Source: a bacterium (lineage in GTDB: Bacteria > Bacillota_A > Clostridia > Lachnospirales > Lachnospiraceae). From it: a DNA stretch of 64,000 nt. The notes beneath the pieces are model-generated. The model ran no database searches. It was given only the letters and a program-made list of their open reading frames with translations, and was not told the DNA's origin. Shown piece by piece: positions 16,730 through 25,570 of the stretch. The stretch's first letter is position 1. The number at the start of each line of letters is the position of its first letter. Made by a program: the position numbers and the translations under genes. Where the stretch lies: positions 1-64,000 of the forward strand of contig SFQZ01000006.1 of NCBI GenBank assembly GCA_004562915.1. Reading direction: 5' to 3'.

Positions 16730-18814
16730 ATGCGACAGGAGTGGACAGGTTTTGTCAAAGGAATCTGGGAAAAAGAAATTGATGTGAGAGATTTTATCCA
16801 GAAAAATTATACTCCCTATGATGGCGATGAGTCTTTTTTGTCCGGTGCAACCGACAGGACAAAGAAGCTCTGGGAACAGGTTATGGAGCTATCAAAAGAA
16901 GAACGGGAAAAAGGCGGTGTTCTTGATATGGACACAAAAGTGATTTCCACGATCACTTCTCATGGACCAGGATACCTGGACCGTGAAAAAGAAACAATCG
17001 TCGGGTTTCAGACGGATCAGCCGTTTAAGCGATCGCTGCAGCCTTATGGTGGAATTCGTATGGCAGTAAAGGCATGCGAAGATAACGGATATCACGTAGA
17101 TCCGCAGATTGTAGAATTTTTTACCAAATACAGAAAGACACATAATGAAGGAGTGTTTGATGCTTATACACCGGAGATGCGGGCATGCCGATCCAGTCAT
17201 ATTATTACAGGACTGCCGGATGCATATGGGCGTGGCCGTATTATCGGTGATTACCGCAGAGTAGCGCTTTATGGGGTTGATCGTCTGTTGGAGGACAAAG
17301 AAAGGCAGAAAGATACCACAAGGACAGTGATGTATTCAGAGGTGACGAGACAGAGAGAAGAACTTTCGGAACAGATTAAGGCATTAAAAGAACTGAAAGA
17401 ACTGGGACAGATTTATGGATTTGATATTTCTCGGCCGGCAGCCAATGTACAGGAAGCGATTCAGTGGCTGTATTTTGGATATCTGGCGGCGATCAAGGAG
17501 CAGAATGGGGCAGCAATGTCTCTGGGCAGAACTTCTACTTTTTTGGATATTTATGCGGAGAGAGATTTGAAGAACGGGGTGTTTACAGAGAAACAGATTC
17601 AGGAGTTTGTGGATCACTTTATTATGAAACTGCGTCTTGTGAAATTTGCAAGGACACCGGAATATAATGCACTGTTTTCCGGCGATCCCACCTGGGTTAC
17701 GGAATCTATCGGTGGCATGGGAATTGACGGACGCTCTCTGGTAACAAAAATGTCCTATCGGTATCTGCATACATTGAAAAATCTGGGAAGTGCTCCGGAA
17801 CCGAACCTTACAGTTCTCTGGTCTGTGAAACTGCCGGAAAAATTTAAGCGCTTCTGTGCCAGAACCTCGATTGAATCATCATCGATTCAATATGAAAATG
17901 ATGACCTGATGCGTGTAACCCATGGAGATGATTACGCAATTGCCTGCTGTGTTTCTTCTATGCGAGTAGGAAAAGAAATGCAGTTTTTTGGAGCCCGTGC
18001 GAATTTGGCGAAATGCCTTTTGTATGCAATCAATGGCGGTGTGGATGAAATCAGCAAAAAACAGGTTGGACCGAAATATCGGCCGATTACTTCGGAAACT
18101 CTCGATTATGAGGAAGTGATGGAAAAATTTCATGCAATGATGAGATGGCTTGCGGGAGTCTATGTAAATACATTGAATATCATACATTATATGCACGACA
18201 AGTATTGTTATGAGAGAATTCAGATGGCTCTTCACGACAGGGAGGTAACTCGTTGGTTTGCAACCGGAATTGCAGGTTTGTCCGTTGTGGCAGATACATT
18301 GTCTGCAATAAAATATGCAAAAGTAAAGCCGATCAGAGATGAAGATGGAATCGCAGTCGATTATCAGGTGGAAGGTGATTTCCCCAAATATGGAAATGAT
18401 GATGATCGGGTAGATGAAATTGCGTATGAAATTGTGCACAGTTTTATGTCTTATATCAAAGAAAACCATACGTACCGGGGTGGAATACCAACTACTTCCA
18501 TTCTTACGATTACTTCAAATGTAGTATATGGTAAAGCGACCGGTTCTACACCGGATGGGAGAAAATCGGGTGAACCTTTTGCACCGGGAGCAAATCCCAT
18601 GCACAGAAGAGACAGTCATGGTGCGGTAGCCAGTCTGAGCTCTGTGTCAAAGCTGCCGTTTATGGATGCACAGGATGGGATATCCAATACATTTTCTATT
18701 ATACCTGGGGCATTAGGGAAAGATGACGCGGTTGTTTTTGGAGACACTGCATTTGAACTGGCTGCCGATTGTGCCTATTGTGAAAAGGAGGAAAAACATT
18801 ATGAAGATAAGTGA
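16730..18814 (+). CDS. pflB: Pyruvate formate-lyase core subunit lacking the glycyl-radical domain
   Basis: 694 aa; ATG 16730 after AGGAGG. It cleaves pyruvate and CoA to acetyl-CoA and formate. The PFL barrel is intact, including the catalytic cysteine pair Cys406-Cys407 (YAIACCVSSMRVG) and the substrate region (GADDAT-like SLGRTSTFLDIYAERDL). The usual last 60-70 residues with the RVSGYAV radical site are absent. After FSIIPGALGKDDAVVFGD the protein ends in a short unrelated tail (CAYCEKEEKHYEDK). The radical domain is encoded by the next, overlapping gene. The core cannot form a glycyl radical alone, so it should work as a complex. It looks like a deliberate split, not a frameshift. Confidence 0.85.
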   Translation: MRQEWTGFVKGIWEKEIDVRDFIQKNYTPYDGDESFLSGATDRTKKLWEQVMELSKEEREKGGVLDMDTKVISTITSHGPGYLDREKETIVGFQTDQPFKRSLQPYGGIRMAVKACEDNGYHVDPQIVEFFTKYRKTHNEGVFDAYTPEMRACRSSHIITGLPDAYGRGRIIGDYRRVALYGVDRLLEDKERQKDTTRTVMYSEVTRQREELSEQIKALKELKELGQIYGFDISRPAANVQEAIQWLYFGYLAAIKEQNGAAMSLGRTSTFLDIYAERDLKNGVFTEKQIQEFVDHFIMKLRLVKFARTPEYNALFSGDPTWVTESIGGMGIDGRSLVTKMSYRYLHTLKNLGSAPEPNLTVLWSVKLPEKFKRFCARTSIESSSIQYENDDLMRVTHGDDYAIACCVSSMRVGKEMQFFGARANLAKCLLYAINGGVDEISKKQVGPKYRPITSETLDYEEVMEKFHAMMRWLAGVYVNTLNIIHYMHDKYCYERIQMALHDREVTRWFATGIAGLSVVADTLSAIKYAKVKPIRDEDGIAVDYQVEGDFPKYGNDDDRVDEIAYEIVHSFMSYIKENHTYRGGIPTTSILTITSNVVYGKATGSTPDGRKSGEPFAPGANPMHRRDSHGAVASLSSVSKLPFMDAQDGISNTFSIIPGALGKDDAVVFGDTAFELAADCAYCEKEEKHYEDK

Positions 18815-19043
18815 ATCACAGGTTAATAATCTGGTCCATTTGCTGGATGGGTATGCAGAAAAGGGAGGACACCATTTAAATGTCAATGTCTTTACGAAAG
18901 AAACACTTCTGGATGCACAGGAGCATCCGGAAAAATATCCTCAGCTTACGGTCCGGGTGTCCGGATATGCAGTTAATTTTAATAAACTGACAAAAGAACA
19001 GCAGGATGAGGTGATTTCCAGAACCTTCCATGGCGGCATGTAA
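18801..19043 (+). CDS. grcA: Separate glycyl-radical subunit of pyruvate formate-lyase (GrcA-like)
   Basis: 80 aa; ATG 18801 lies inside the end of pflB (14-nt overlap) with AAAAGGAGG 9 nt upstream, a near-perfect ribosome site built into the pflB coding sequence. The protein is the PFL C-terminal domain: ESQVNNLVHLLDGYAEKGGHHLNV, PEKYPQLTVRVSGYAVNF with the radical Gly55, and LTKEQQDEVISRTFHGGM. E. coli GrcA/YfiD is a spare radical domain that rescues oxygen-cleaved PFL. Here it is the only copy visible and therefore probably an obligatory subunit. The frame could be read from 18723, but that part has no PFL similarity. pflA follows 2 nt later. Confidence 0.85.
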   Translation: MKISESQVNNLVHLLDGYAEKGGHHLNVNVFTKETLLDAQEHPEKYPQLTVRVSGYAVNFNKLTKEQQDEVISRTFHGGM

Positions 19044-19045
19044 AG

Positions 19046-19795
19046 ATGGAACAAAAAGAAAAACTTACAGGGCAAATCCATTCGCTGGAAAGTTTTGGGA
19101 CTGTTGACGGTCCCGGGATACGTCTGGTAGTATTTTTTCAGGGATGCCCCATGCGATGCCAGTATTGTCACAATCCGGACACATGGGAAATTGGTTCCGG
19201 GATGCAGATGGATGTGGAAGAGATCCTGGAACAATATGAGAATAATAAAGTTTTTTACCAGAATGGAGGAATCACGGCTACCGGGGGAGAACCATTACTC
19301 CAGTTAACGTTTCTGACAGAATTATTTTCTGAGGCAAGAAAAAGAAAAATCCATACTTGTCTTGATACCTCGGGAATCGTATATCGAAAAAGCAGGCAGG
19401 CAGAATTTGAAAAATTATTTTCAAGTCTGAATCTGGTTCTTTTAGATTTCAAACACAGTGATCCGCAGGGACATCTGAATCTGACAGGGCAGAAACAAGA
19501 GCCGGTATTGGAGTTTGCCCGTGCTTTGGAAAAAGCCGGGATCCCCATGATCGTGCGCCATGTGATTGTACCTGGACTGACAGACGGCAAGGAACAACTG
19601 GAAAAACTTGGAGATTTGCTGGCGTCTTATCGTAATCTGGCTGGCCTTGAAATACTTCCGTATCATACGATGGGAGTAAAAAAATACGAGACTCTGGGAA
19701 TTCCCTATCCGCTTCGGGGAGTGAAAGCAATGAATAAAGATTCGGTAATAAAGGCGAGGGAGATTGTTTTGCAGAGACTAAAAAAGAAAAGGTAA
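19046..19795 (+). CDS. pflA: Pyruvate formate-lyase activating enzyme
   Basis: 249 aa radical-SAM activase, normal length. Near the N-terminus (residues 28-39) GCPMRCQYCHNPDTW holds the CxxxCxxC cluster motif. ATGGEPLLQ is the SAM-binding GGE region, and LVLLDFKHSDPQGH and MIVRHVIVPGLTDG are typical of PflA. It abstracts the glycine hydrogen of the radical domain, here presumably on the separate 80-aa subunit. It starts 2 nt after that gene with no strong ribosome site, so it is likely translated by coupling. Confidence 0.95.
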   Translation: MEQKEKLTGQIHSLESFGTVDGPGIRLVVFFQGCPMRCQYCHNPDTWEIGSGMQMDVEEILEQYENNKVFYQNGGITATGGEPLLQLTFLTELFSEARKRKIHTCLDTSGIVYRKSRQAEFEKLFSSLNLVLLDFKHSDPQGHLNLTGQKQEPVLEFARALEKAGIPMIVRHVIVPGLTDGKEQLEKLGDLLASYRNLAGLEILPYHTMGVKKYETLGIPYPLRGVKAMNKDSVIKAREIVLQRLKKKR

Positions 19796-19826
19796 AGATA
19801 AATTTGAAATATTCAGAAAAAAGTAC

Positions 19827-19855
19827 TTTATTCCGAAGAATCGCAGTGTTATAAT
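19827..19855 (+). promoter_or_regulatory. Extended -10 promoter before the PRTase-like gene
   Basis: TTTATT (19827-19832), 17-nt spacer and TGTTATAAT with -10 at 19850-19855. The leader carries a 7-bp hairpin ACAGTCG...CGACTGT (about 19873-19899). Confidence 0.55.
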
Positions 19856-19924
19856 AAATCTATCAAATATAAACAGTCGAAGGGCGTTGAACGACTGTAA
19901 AACAGGATGTAAGGAGGTAGATTT

Positions 19925-20566
19925 ATGGAGAGCAGGATGCATAAGATTTTTTCGGAAGCGAATAGAAAGATTGCATTAAAAGTGTATGAGGGACATTTTG
20001 CCACACCCCACTCTCACATCACTCATTATTTTGACATGGCAACTCTCCGAACCAGAGCATCAGAAGCTTCTGCTGTAGCGAAAGTTCTGGCAAGTCACTA
20101 TGAACTGAGTACCATCGTGGATACCATTATCTGCATGGACGGAACGGAAGTGATTGGCGCTTATCTCGCAGAAGAATTGATGAATGCCGGGATTATGTCT
20201 ATGAATGCTCATGAGACAGTTTACGTAGTGTCTCCAGAAGTAAATATTAATGGTCAGTTGATGTTCCAGGAAAATATGGTTCCTATGATCAAGAATAAAA
20301 ATATTCTGATTTTGACCGCGTCAGCTACAACAGGTGGTTCACTGCAGGCTTGTTTTGACTGTGTCAATTATTATGAAGGTAAACTGCAGGGTGCCTGTGC
20401 AATTTTCAGTGCGGTTTCTAAAATTAATGGGGTACCGGTTAATGCAATTTTTACTTCAAGGCAGGTTCCGAATTATCGTAGTTATACGACACGTGAATGC
20501 CCGCACTGCAGAGCTCGAAAGAAAATCGATGCGATTGTAAACGGCTATGGCTATTCCAAGATATGA
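19925..20566 (+). CDS. Phosphoribosyltransferase-fold protein (orotate PRTase-like)
   Basis: 213 aa; ATG 19925 after AAGGAGG. It looks like a type I PRTase (STIVDTIICMDGTEVIGAYLAEELM core; KNILILTASATTGGSLQACFDCV in the position of the PRPP loop). The loop keeps TTGG, but the two acidic residues that normally precede it and bind the ribose hydroxyls of PRPP are Thr-Ala here. The C-terminus has a CPHCRARKKID knuckle that may bind zinc. No pyr genes are adjacent. It may be a catalytically altered or regulatory PRTase; orotate PRTase annotation would be homology only. Confidence 0.6.
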   Translation: MESRMHKIFSEANRKIALKVYEGHFATPHSHITHYFDMATLRTRASEASAVAKVLASHYELSTIVDTIICMDGTEVIGAYLAEELMNAGIMSMNAHETVYVVSPEVNINGQLMFQENMVPMIKNKNILILTASATTGGSLQACFDCVNYYEGKLQGACAIFSAVSKINGVPVNAIFTSRQVPNYRSYTTRECPHCRARKKIDAIVNGYGYSKI

Positions 20567-20570
20567 TGAA

Positions 20571-20610
20571 CGAATTTCGAGAGCGTAAAGCACGAAGAAA
20601 TTCGCAGTAT
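20571..20610 (+). repeat. Palindromic repeat, copy 1
   Basis: It begins 4 nt after the PRTase-like gene. CGAATTTC and GAAATTCG form the outer stem, with inner CGT/ACG pairs. The same unit occurs inverted at 21607-21640 (about 33 of 39 positions identical). Confidence 0.6.
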
Positions 20611-20652
20611 CATTCCATTTGTCGGGAAACTCATCAAAATATATACAGGTTA

Positions 20653-20686
20653 AACTCTCTCAGGACTTTCCTGAGAGAGTTTTTTG
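20653..20686 (+). terminator. Intrinsic terminator after the PRTase-like gene
   Basis: AACTCTCTCAGGA, loop CTT, TCCTGAGAGAGTT then TTTT. Perfect stem. Confidence 0.85.
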
Positions 20687-20796
20687 TGATATACTGAAAT
20701 TCCAGTGAAAATAAGAAAATATTTTGTCCGGAAACTGCAGGAATGGATTTTGGCTGTTTCGGAACAATAAAAGATAGAAAGGATTAGTAAGACAGA

Positions 20797-21582
20797 ATGA
20801 CAGTAGATCAGGTATTTGTTATAAGAAAACTTCAGAATTTGGAAGAAATGTACGTAGTATATTCCGCAGTGACAAGAATGCCGTTTGCTACCTGCGATGA
20901 AGAAACATTTAATGATCAAGTATGGATTTTCACGGATCAGGATAAAGTTCAGGAATTTGCGAAAAGCTATACAGAAAAGAAGATGCCTTTGATAGGTGTG
21001 AAGGTGAAAAAAACAGAGGCACCGATGTTTTACATGAACCTGTTTGCTATGGGAATCAATGAAATTGTATTTCAGGATGGGGATATGCGCCATAATCTGG
21101 AATTGACAAAGGTAGTTAGAATCCCGGATTATGAGAAATTGCCGGAAAATCAGAGACCGATTCTGAATCCACAGCTGATGCTTTCATCTATTTATTTCCT
21201 GCAGGAACTTCGTAAGCCGGGGGTACAGCCGGATAAGGAAGCACTGAAAGAACTGGAAGAAGAAATGTCTGTGAATCTGGTAAAATCCAAATATCTGATG
21301 CCTGTAGATGTTCAGAAGAATGAGAAAGGGCAGGAAAATATTCGTCTTCTCTATGTACAGAACAAGCAGGGAGAGCGGTTCCAGCCGATTTTCTCAGATA
21401 CGGGTGAACTGATGAAACATTATAAAAATAAAGAACAGAAGCATCGTCTCATTCAGATTGCATTTGAACAGCTTCCGGCGCACATGATCAAGGATGTTCA
21501 GGGATATGTACTGAATCCGGAGGGAATCAACCTGATTCTCAAAAAAGAGCAGATAGAAACATTATTAAAATATTATAAATAA
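20797..21582 (+). CDS. SseB-like protein
   Basis: 261 aa, soluble, no signal peptide. The N-terminal half (YVVYSAVTRMPFATCDEETF, VWIFTDQDKVQEFAKSYTEKK) resembles the SseB N-terminal domain, with an FTD/FTS-type strand followed by a helix. The C-terminal half (IRLLYVQNKQGERFQPIFSDTGELMKHY) looks like a second related domain. SseB-family proteins have been linked to secretion or serine-tRNA metabolism in other bacteria, but the function in Firmicutes is not known. Flanked by the inverted hairpin repeats at 20571 and 21607. Confidence 0.55.
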   Translation: MTVDQVFVIRKLQNLEEMYVVYSAVTRMPFATCDEETFNDQVWIFTDQDKVQEFAKSYTEKKMPLIGVKVKKTEAPMFYMNLFAMGINEIVFQDGDMRHNLELTKVVRIPDYEKLPENQRPILNPQLMLSSIYFLQELRKPGVQPDKEALKELEEEMSVNLVKSKYLMPVDVQKNEKGQENIRLLYVQNKQGERFQPIFSDTGELMKHYKNKEQKHRLIQIAFEQLPAHMIKDVQGYVLNPEGINLILKKEQIETLLKYYK

Positions 21583-21606
21583 GTTAGCCGAAAAATGAGA
21601 AGAGAC

Positions 21607-21640
21607 TACGAATTTCTCGTGCTTTGCACTTTCGAAATTC
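21607..21640 (-). repeat. Palindromic repeat, copy 2 (inverted)
   Basis: Reverse complement of the unit at 20571-20610 with six differences. It is itself a hairpin: GAATTTC..CGTGC TTT GCAC..GAAATTC. It lies 24 nt after the SseB-like gene. Confidence 0.6.
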
Positions 21641-21691
21641 TAAAAACATTCGAAATCTGCATATTAGATAAAAAGAAACGGAGGTCATTTC

Positions 21692-24613
21692 TTGAAAATA
21701 ACAGATTGTAAAGCTTATGAGCTGCTGCAACATCAGCAGATTGAAGACATTCATACAGAAGGTTTTTTACTGAGACATAAAAAAAGTGGCGCCCGGGTGA
21801 TGCTTTTAAAAAATGAGGATGAGAATAAAGTGTTTAATATCGCATTCCGGACTCCTCCTTCAGACAGCACCGGAGTGGCTCATATTCTGGAACACAGTGT
21901 TTTGTGCGGTTCCCGGCAGTTTCCGCTGAAGGATCCGTTTGTGGAATTGGTGAAAGGTTCTCTGAATACGTTTTTAAATGCCATGACCTATCCGGATAAA
22001 ACGATGTATCCGGTAGCAAGCTGCAATGATCAGGATTTTCAGAATTTGATGCATGTATATCTGGATGCCGTATTTTATCCGAATATTTACGAAAAAGAAG
22101 AAATTTTCCGCCAGGAGGGATGGTGTTATCAACTGGAATCTGTGGATGCCCCCCTCAAATACAATGGTGTTGTATACAATGAAATGAAAGGTGCATTTTC
22201 TTCCCCGGAAGAGATTCTGGAACGTGAAATTTTCAATGTATTGTTCCCGGATACTCCGTATGGAGTCGAGTCCGGCGGGGATCCGAAAAAAATACCGGAT
22301 CTGACATATGAGAACTTTCTGGCATTTCACAGCAGATATTATCATCCATCTAACAGTTACATCTATTTGTATGGAAATATGGATATGGCTGAGAAACTGG
22401 AATGGATGGACAGGGAATATCTGAGTAAGTTTGACAGGATTTTTGTGGAGTCGGAGATACCGCTGCAGAAGCCTTTTGTCAAACCGGTGGAACATGTGAT
22501 TGAATATCCGGTTTCGGAAAATGCTTCAGAAGATGAGGCTACGTATTTGTCCTTTAGCATGGTAACCGGTAATGGGCTGGATGTGGAGCTATGTACAGCC
22601 TTTGAAGTGTTGGATTATGTTCTTTTGTCTGCACCGGGCGCCCCGATTCGCCAGGCTCTGCTGGATGCGGGAATTGGAAAAGATGTGGACGGAGGTTACA
22701 GCGATGGAATTTATCAGCCGTTTTTCTCTGTTATAGCTAAAAATGCTGAAAAGGAAGAGAAAGAAGAGTTCCTTCGGATTATAAAAGAAACATTGGAAGA
22801 AATTGTCCGGAAAGGGATAGATCCGAAAGCAATCGCAGCCGGAATTAATTATCTGGAATTCAGATTCAGAGAGGCAGATTATTCTTCTTTCCCGAAGGGA
22901 CTCATGTATGGGATAGACGTTTTCGACAGCTGGCTGTACGATGATGAGAAACCTTTCATTCATCTGGAACGTCTGGGTGTGTTTGAATCATTGAAGGAAA
23001 AAGCAGGACAGGGATATTTTGAAGAACTGATTCGCAAATATCTGCTTAACAATCCACACACAGCGGTGGTGATTGGCATTCCGAAAAAAGGTTTGGCTTC
23101 CAAAGAAGAAAAGGGACTGGAAGAAAAGCTTGCTGCATATAAAAAGACTTTGACAAATCTGCAGCTTGAGGAAATGGTTAAAAAGACAAAGGCACTGAAG
23201 GAATTTCAGGAAAGTGAGGATTCTGATGAGGCGAAAGCCAGAATCCCCATGCTGAAACGCACAGATATCAAAAAAGAGACTGTGGAAATTCATAATACGC
23301 CTCACAAGGTCGATGGGACAACGGTATTGCAGCATGATGTGGATACCAATGGGATCAGTTATCTGACATTATTATTTGATACAAGTAAAGTTCCGGATGA
23401 ACTGATCTCCTATATGGGGATTTTAAAAGCAGTACTCGGCTATGTGGATACAGCTCATTATACGTATGGAGAACTGTTTCATGAAATCAATGCTGAAAGC
23501 GGCGGAATCAACTGCGGTCTACAAGTGTTTAATCATAAAGAGAACAATAAGGACTGTATGAGAATGTTTGGCGTGAAGGCCAAGTATCTTACACCGAAAG
23601 AAGATTTCGTGTTTGATATGATCCGAGAGATCCTGTTTACTTCCAAGTTTGATGACGATAAGAGATTGTATGAGATTCTTGCACATCAGAAAGCACGGCT
23701 GGAATCTTCCCTGGGAGAAGCCGGGCATTCTACCGCAGTGATGCGTGCGACTTCTTACTATTCTCCGGCTTCTGCTTTTCAGGACAGAATCAGTGGAATT
23801 GCTTATTTTCGTCTGTTGGAGGAACTGGAGCAGAATTTCGAAGAAGAGAAAGAGGTACTGAAAAAGAATCTCAAAGAATTGATGCATATAATCTTCCGGA
23901 AGGAAAATCTGTTTGTGAGTGTGACTGTGGATCAGGATGGTTATCAGGGACTGGAAGCACAGATCGCCCGGCTTTTACCGCTTCTGTACAGTGATCCGGT
24001 AAGGAAAGGTTCAATACGATATGATTTTGGACAGAAAAATGAAGGCTTCTATACTGCAGGGCAGGTTCAGCATGTGGCAGAAAGCGGAAATTTCAAAAAA
24101 GCCGGGTTTGCATATACCGGAGCTTTGAGGATATTAAAAGTGATTCTGAGTTATGATTATCTCTGGATGAATCTTCGCGTAAAGGGTGGCGCATACGGCT
24201 GTATGAGCAATTTCAGAAGAACAGGGGACAGTTTCCTTGTATCTTACCGTGATCCACATCTGAAAAATACGTTGGATGTATTTCGGGGGACACCGGAGTA
24301 TCTGCGGAATTTTGAAGCAGATGAACGAGAGATGACAAAGTATATTATTGGCACCATCAGTGAGTTGGATGTACCTATGAATCCTTCCGCCCAGGGAGCG
24401 CTTGCACTGAATGCATGGTTTGCCGATCTTGATCGGGAAGATCTTCAAAAAGAAAGAGATGAAATCCTGAATGCACAGCCGGAAGATATTCGTGCACTGG
24501 CAGATTTGATCCAGGCTGTTCTGGAACAGGAAAATATCTGTGTGGTGGGAAGTGAATCTGCAATTGATAAAAATAAGAAAATTTTGAAACATGTAGAACC
24601 GTTGGTGCATTAA
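21692..24613 (+). CDS. M16C-family zinc metallopeptidase (PreP/insulinase type)
   Basis: 973 aa; TTG start at 21692 with GGAGG (21680-21684). The inverted zinc site HILEH (about residues 64-68, in VAHILEHSVLCGSRQFPLKDPF) is that of M16 peptidases, where Glu is the base. The downstream zinc-ligand Glu would lie near YNEMKGAFSSPEE. The C-terminal half carries the inactive partner domain with the R/Y pair (LRVKGGAYGCMSNFRRTG). PreP-type enzymes degrade oligopeptides within a closed chamber. No signal peptide, so it is cytosolic. Upstream of era-recO on the same strand. Confidence 0.88.
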   Translation: MKITDCKAYELLQHQQIEDIHTEGFLLRHKKSGARVMLLKNEDENKVFNIAFRTPPSDSTGVAHILEHSVLCGSRQFPLKDPFVELVKGSLNTFLNAMTYPDKTMYPVASCNDQDFQNLMHVYLDAVFYPNIYEKEEIFRQEGWCYQLESVDAPLKYNGVVYNEMKGAFSSPEEILEREIFNVLFPDTPYGVESGGDPKKIPDLTYENFLAFHSRYYHPSNSYIYLYGNMDMAEKLEWMDREYLSKFDRIFVESEIPLQKPFVKPVEHVIEYPVSENASEDEATYLSFSMVTGNGLDVELCTAFEVLDYVLLSAPGAPIRQALLDAGIGKDVDGGYSDGIYQPFFSVIAKNAEKEEKEEFLRIIKETLEEIVRKGIDPKAIAAGINYLEFRFREADYSSFPKGLMYGIDVFDSWLYDDEKPFIHLERLGVFESLKEKAGQGYFEELIRKYLLNNPHTAVVIGIPKKGLASKEEKGLEEKLAAYKKTLTNLQLEEMVKKTKALKEFQESEDSDEAKARIPMLKRTDIKKETVEIHNTPHKVDGTTVLQHDVDTNGISYLTLLFDTSKVPDELISYMGILKAVLGYVDTAHYTYGELFHEINAESGGINCGLQVFNHKENNKDCMRMFGVKAKYLTPKEDFVFDMIREILFTSKFDDDKRLYEILAHQKARLESSLGEAGHSTAVMRATSYYSPASAFQDRISGIAYFRLLEELEQNFEEEKEVLKKNLKELMHIIFRKENLFVSVTVDQDGYQGLEAQIARLLPLLYSDPVRKGSIRYDFGQKNEGFYTAGQVQHVAESGNFKKAGFAYTGALRILKVILSYDYLWMNLRVKGGAYGCMSNFRRTGDSFLVSYRDPHLKNTLDVFRGTPEYLRNFEADEREMTKYIIGTISELDVPMNPSAQGALALNAWFADLDREDLQKERDEILNAQPEDIRALADLIQAVLEQENICVVGSESAIDKNKKILKHVEPLVH

Positions 24614-24661
24614 ATCGGTCATAAGGTTATAGAAAAACGCAAATGATAGGGAGTAAAGCAA

Positions 24662-25567
24662 ATGAAAGATAATTTTAAATCGGGTTTTGTGGCGATTATC
24701 GGACGACCGAATGTAGGAAAATCTACACTGATGAATCATTTGATCGGACAGAAAATTGCAATCACTTCCAAAAAGCCCCAGACGACCCGAAACAGAATCC
24801 AGACGGTATATACCTGTGAGGACGGGCAGATTGTATTTCTGGATACACCGGGAATTCATAAAGCGAAAAATAAACTGGGAGAATATATGGTCAATGTAGC
24901 AGAACAGACACTGCGGGATGTAGATGTAGTTCTGTGGCTGGTAGAACCTACTACTTATATTGGTGCAGGGGAAAAGCATATAGCGGACCAGTTGGAAAAA
25001 ATCGATCTTCCTGTGATCCTTGTCATCAATAAGGTTGATACTATTAAAAAAGAAGAAGTACTGCAGGTGATTGACACATATCGCAAGTTATATGATTTTG
25101 CGGAAATCATACCGGCTTCCGCTCTGCGGGGACAGAATACGGATGACATCATCCAGTCATTGTTTAAATATATGACGTATGGTCCTATGTTTTATGATGA
25201 AGATACCGTGACAGATCAACCGCAGCGACAGATCGTTGCAGAAGTGATTCGGGAAAAAGCACTGCATGCACTGGATGAGGAAATTCCTCACGGCATTGCT
25301 GTGACCATCGAGAAAATGAGAGAGAGAAAAGGACAGCATATTGTGGATATTGAGGCAACGATCATCTGTGAAAGAGATTCCCACAAAGGAATCATTATCG
25401 GAAAACAGGGAACTATGCTGAAAAAAATTGGCAGTAATGCCCGATTTGAAATCGAAAAAATGCTGGAAGAAAAGGTAAATCTGAAAATCTGGGTAAAAGT
25501 GAGAAAAGACTGGAGAGACAGTGATACTCTCATGAAAAACTTCGGATACGATAAGAAAGAGATATAA
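24662..25567 (+). CDS. era: GTPase Era
   Basis: 301 aa, normal length. An N-terminal GTPase has GRPNVGKSTLMNHL (P-loop), DTPGIHKAKNKLG (G3) and NKVD (G4). The C-terminal KH domain has IIGKQGTMLKKIGSNARFEIEK. Era helps 16S rRNA 3'-end maturation and 30S assembly. The recO gene follows 3 nt after its stop, a common arrangement in Firmicutes. Confidence 0.97.
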   Translation: MKDNFKSGFVAIIGRPNVGKSTLMNHLIGQKIAITSKKPQTTRNRIQTVYTCEDGQIVFLDTPGIHKAKNKLGEYMVNVAEQTLRDVDVVLWLVEPTTYIGAGEKHIADQLEKIDLPVILVINKVDTIKKEEVLQVIDTYRKLYDFAEIIPASALRGQNTDDIIQSLFKYMTYGPMFYDEDTVTDQPQRQIVAEVIREKALHALDEEIPHGIAVTIEKMRERKGQHIVDIEATIICERDSHKGIIIGKQGTMLKKIGSNARFEIEKMLEEKVNLKIWVKVRKDWRDSDTLMKNFGYDKKEI

Positions 25568-25570
25568 TAT

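Noticed and set aside
18723..18800. Upstream extension of the glycyl-radical subunit
   Set aside because: The frame is open but encodes an unrelated sequence inside pflB; the strong ribosome site points to ATG 18801.
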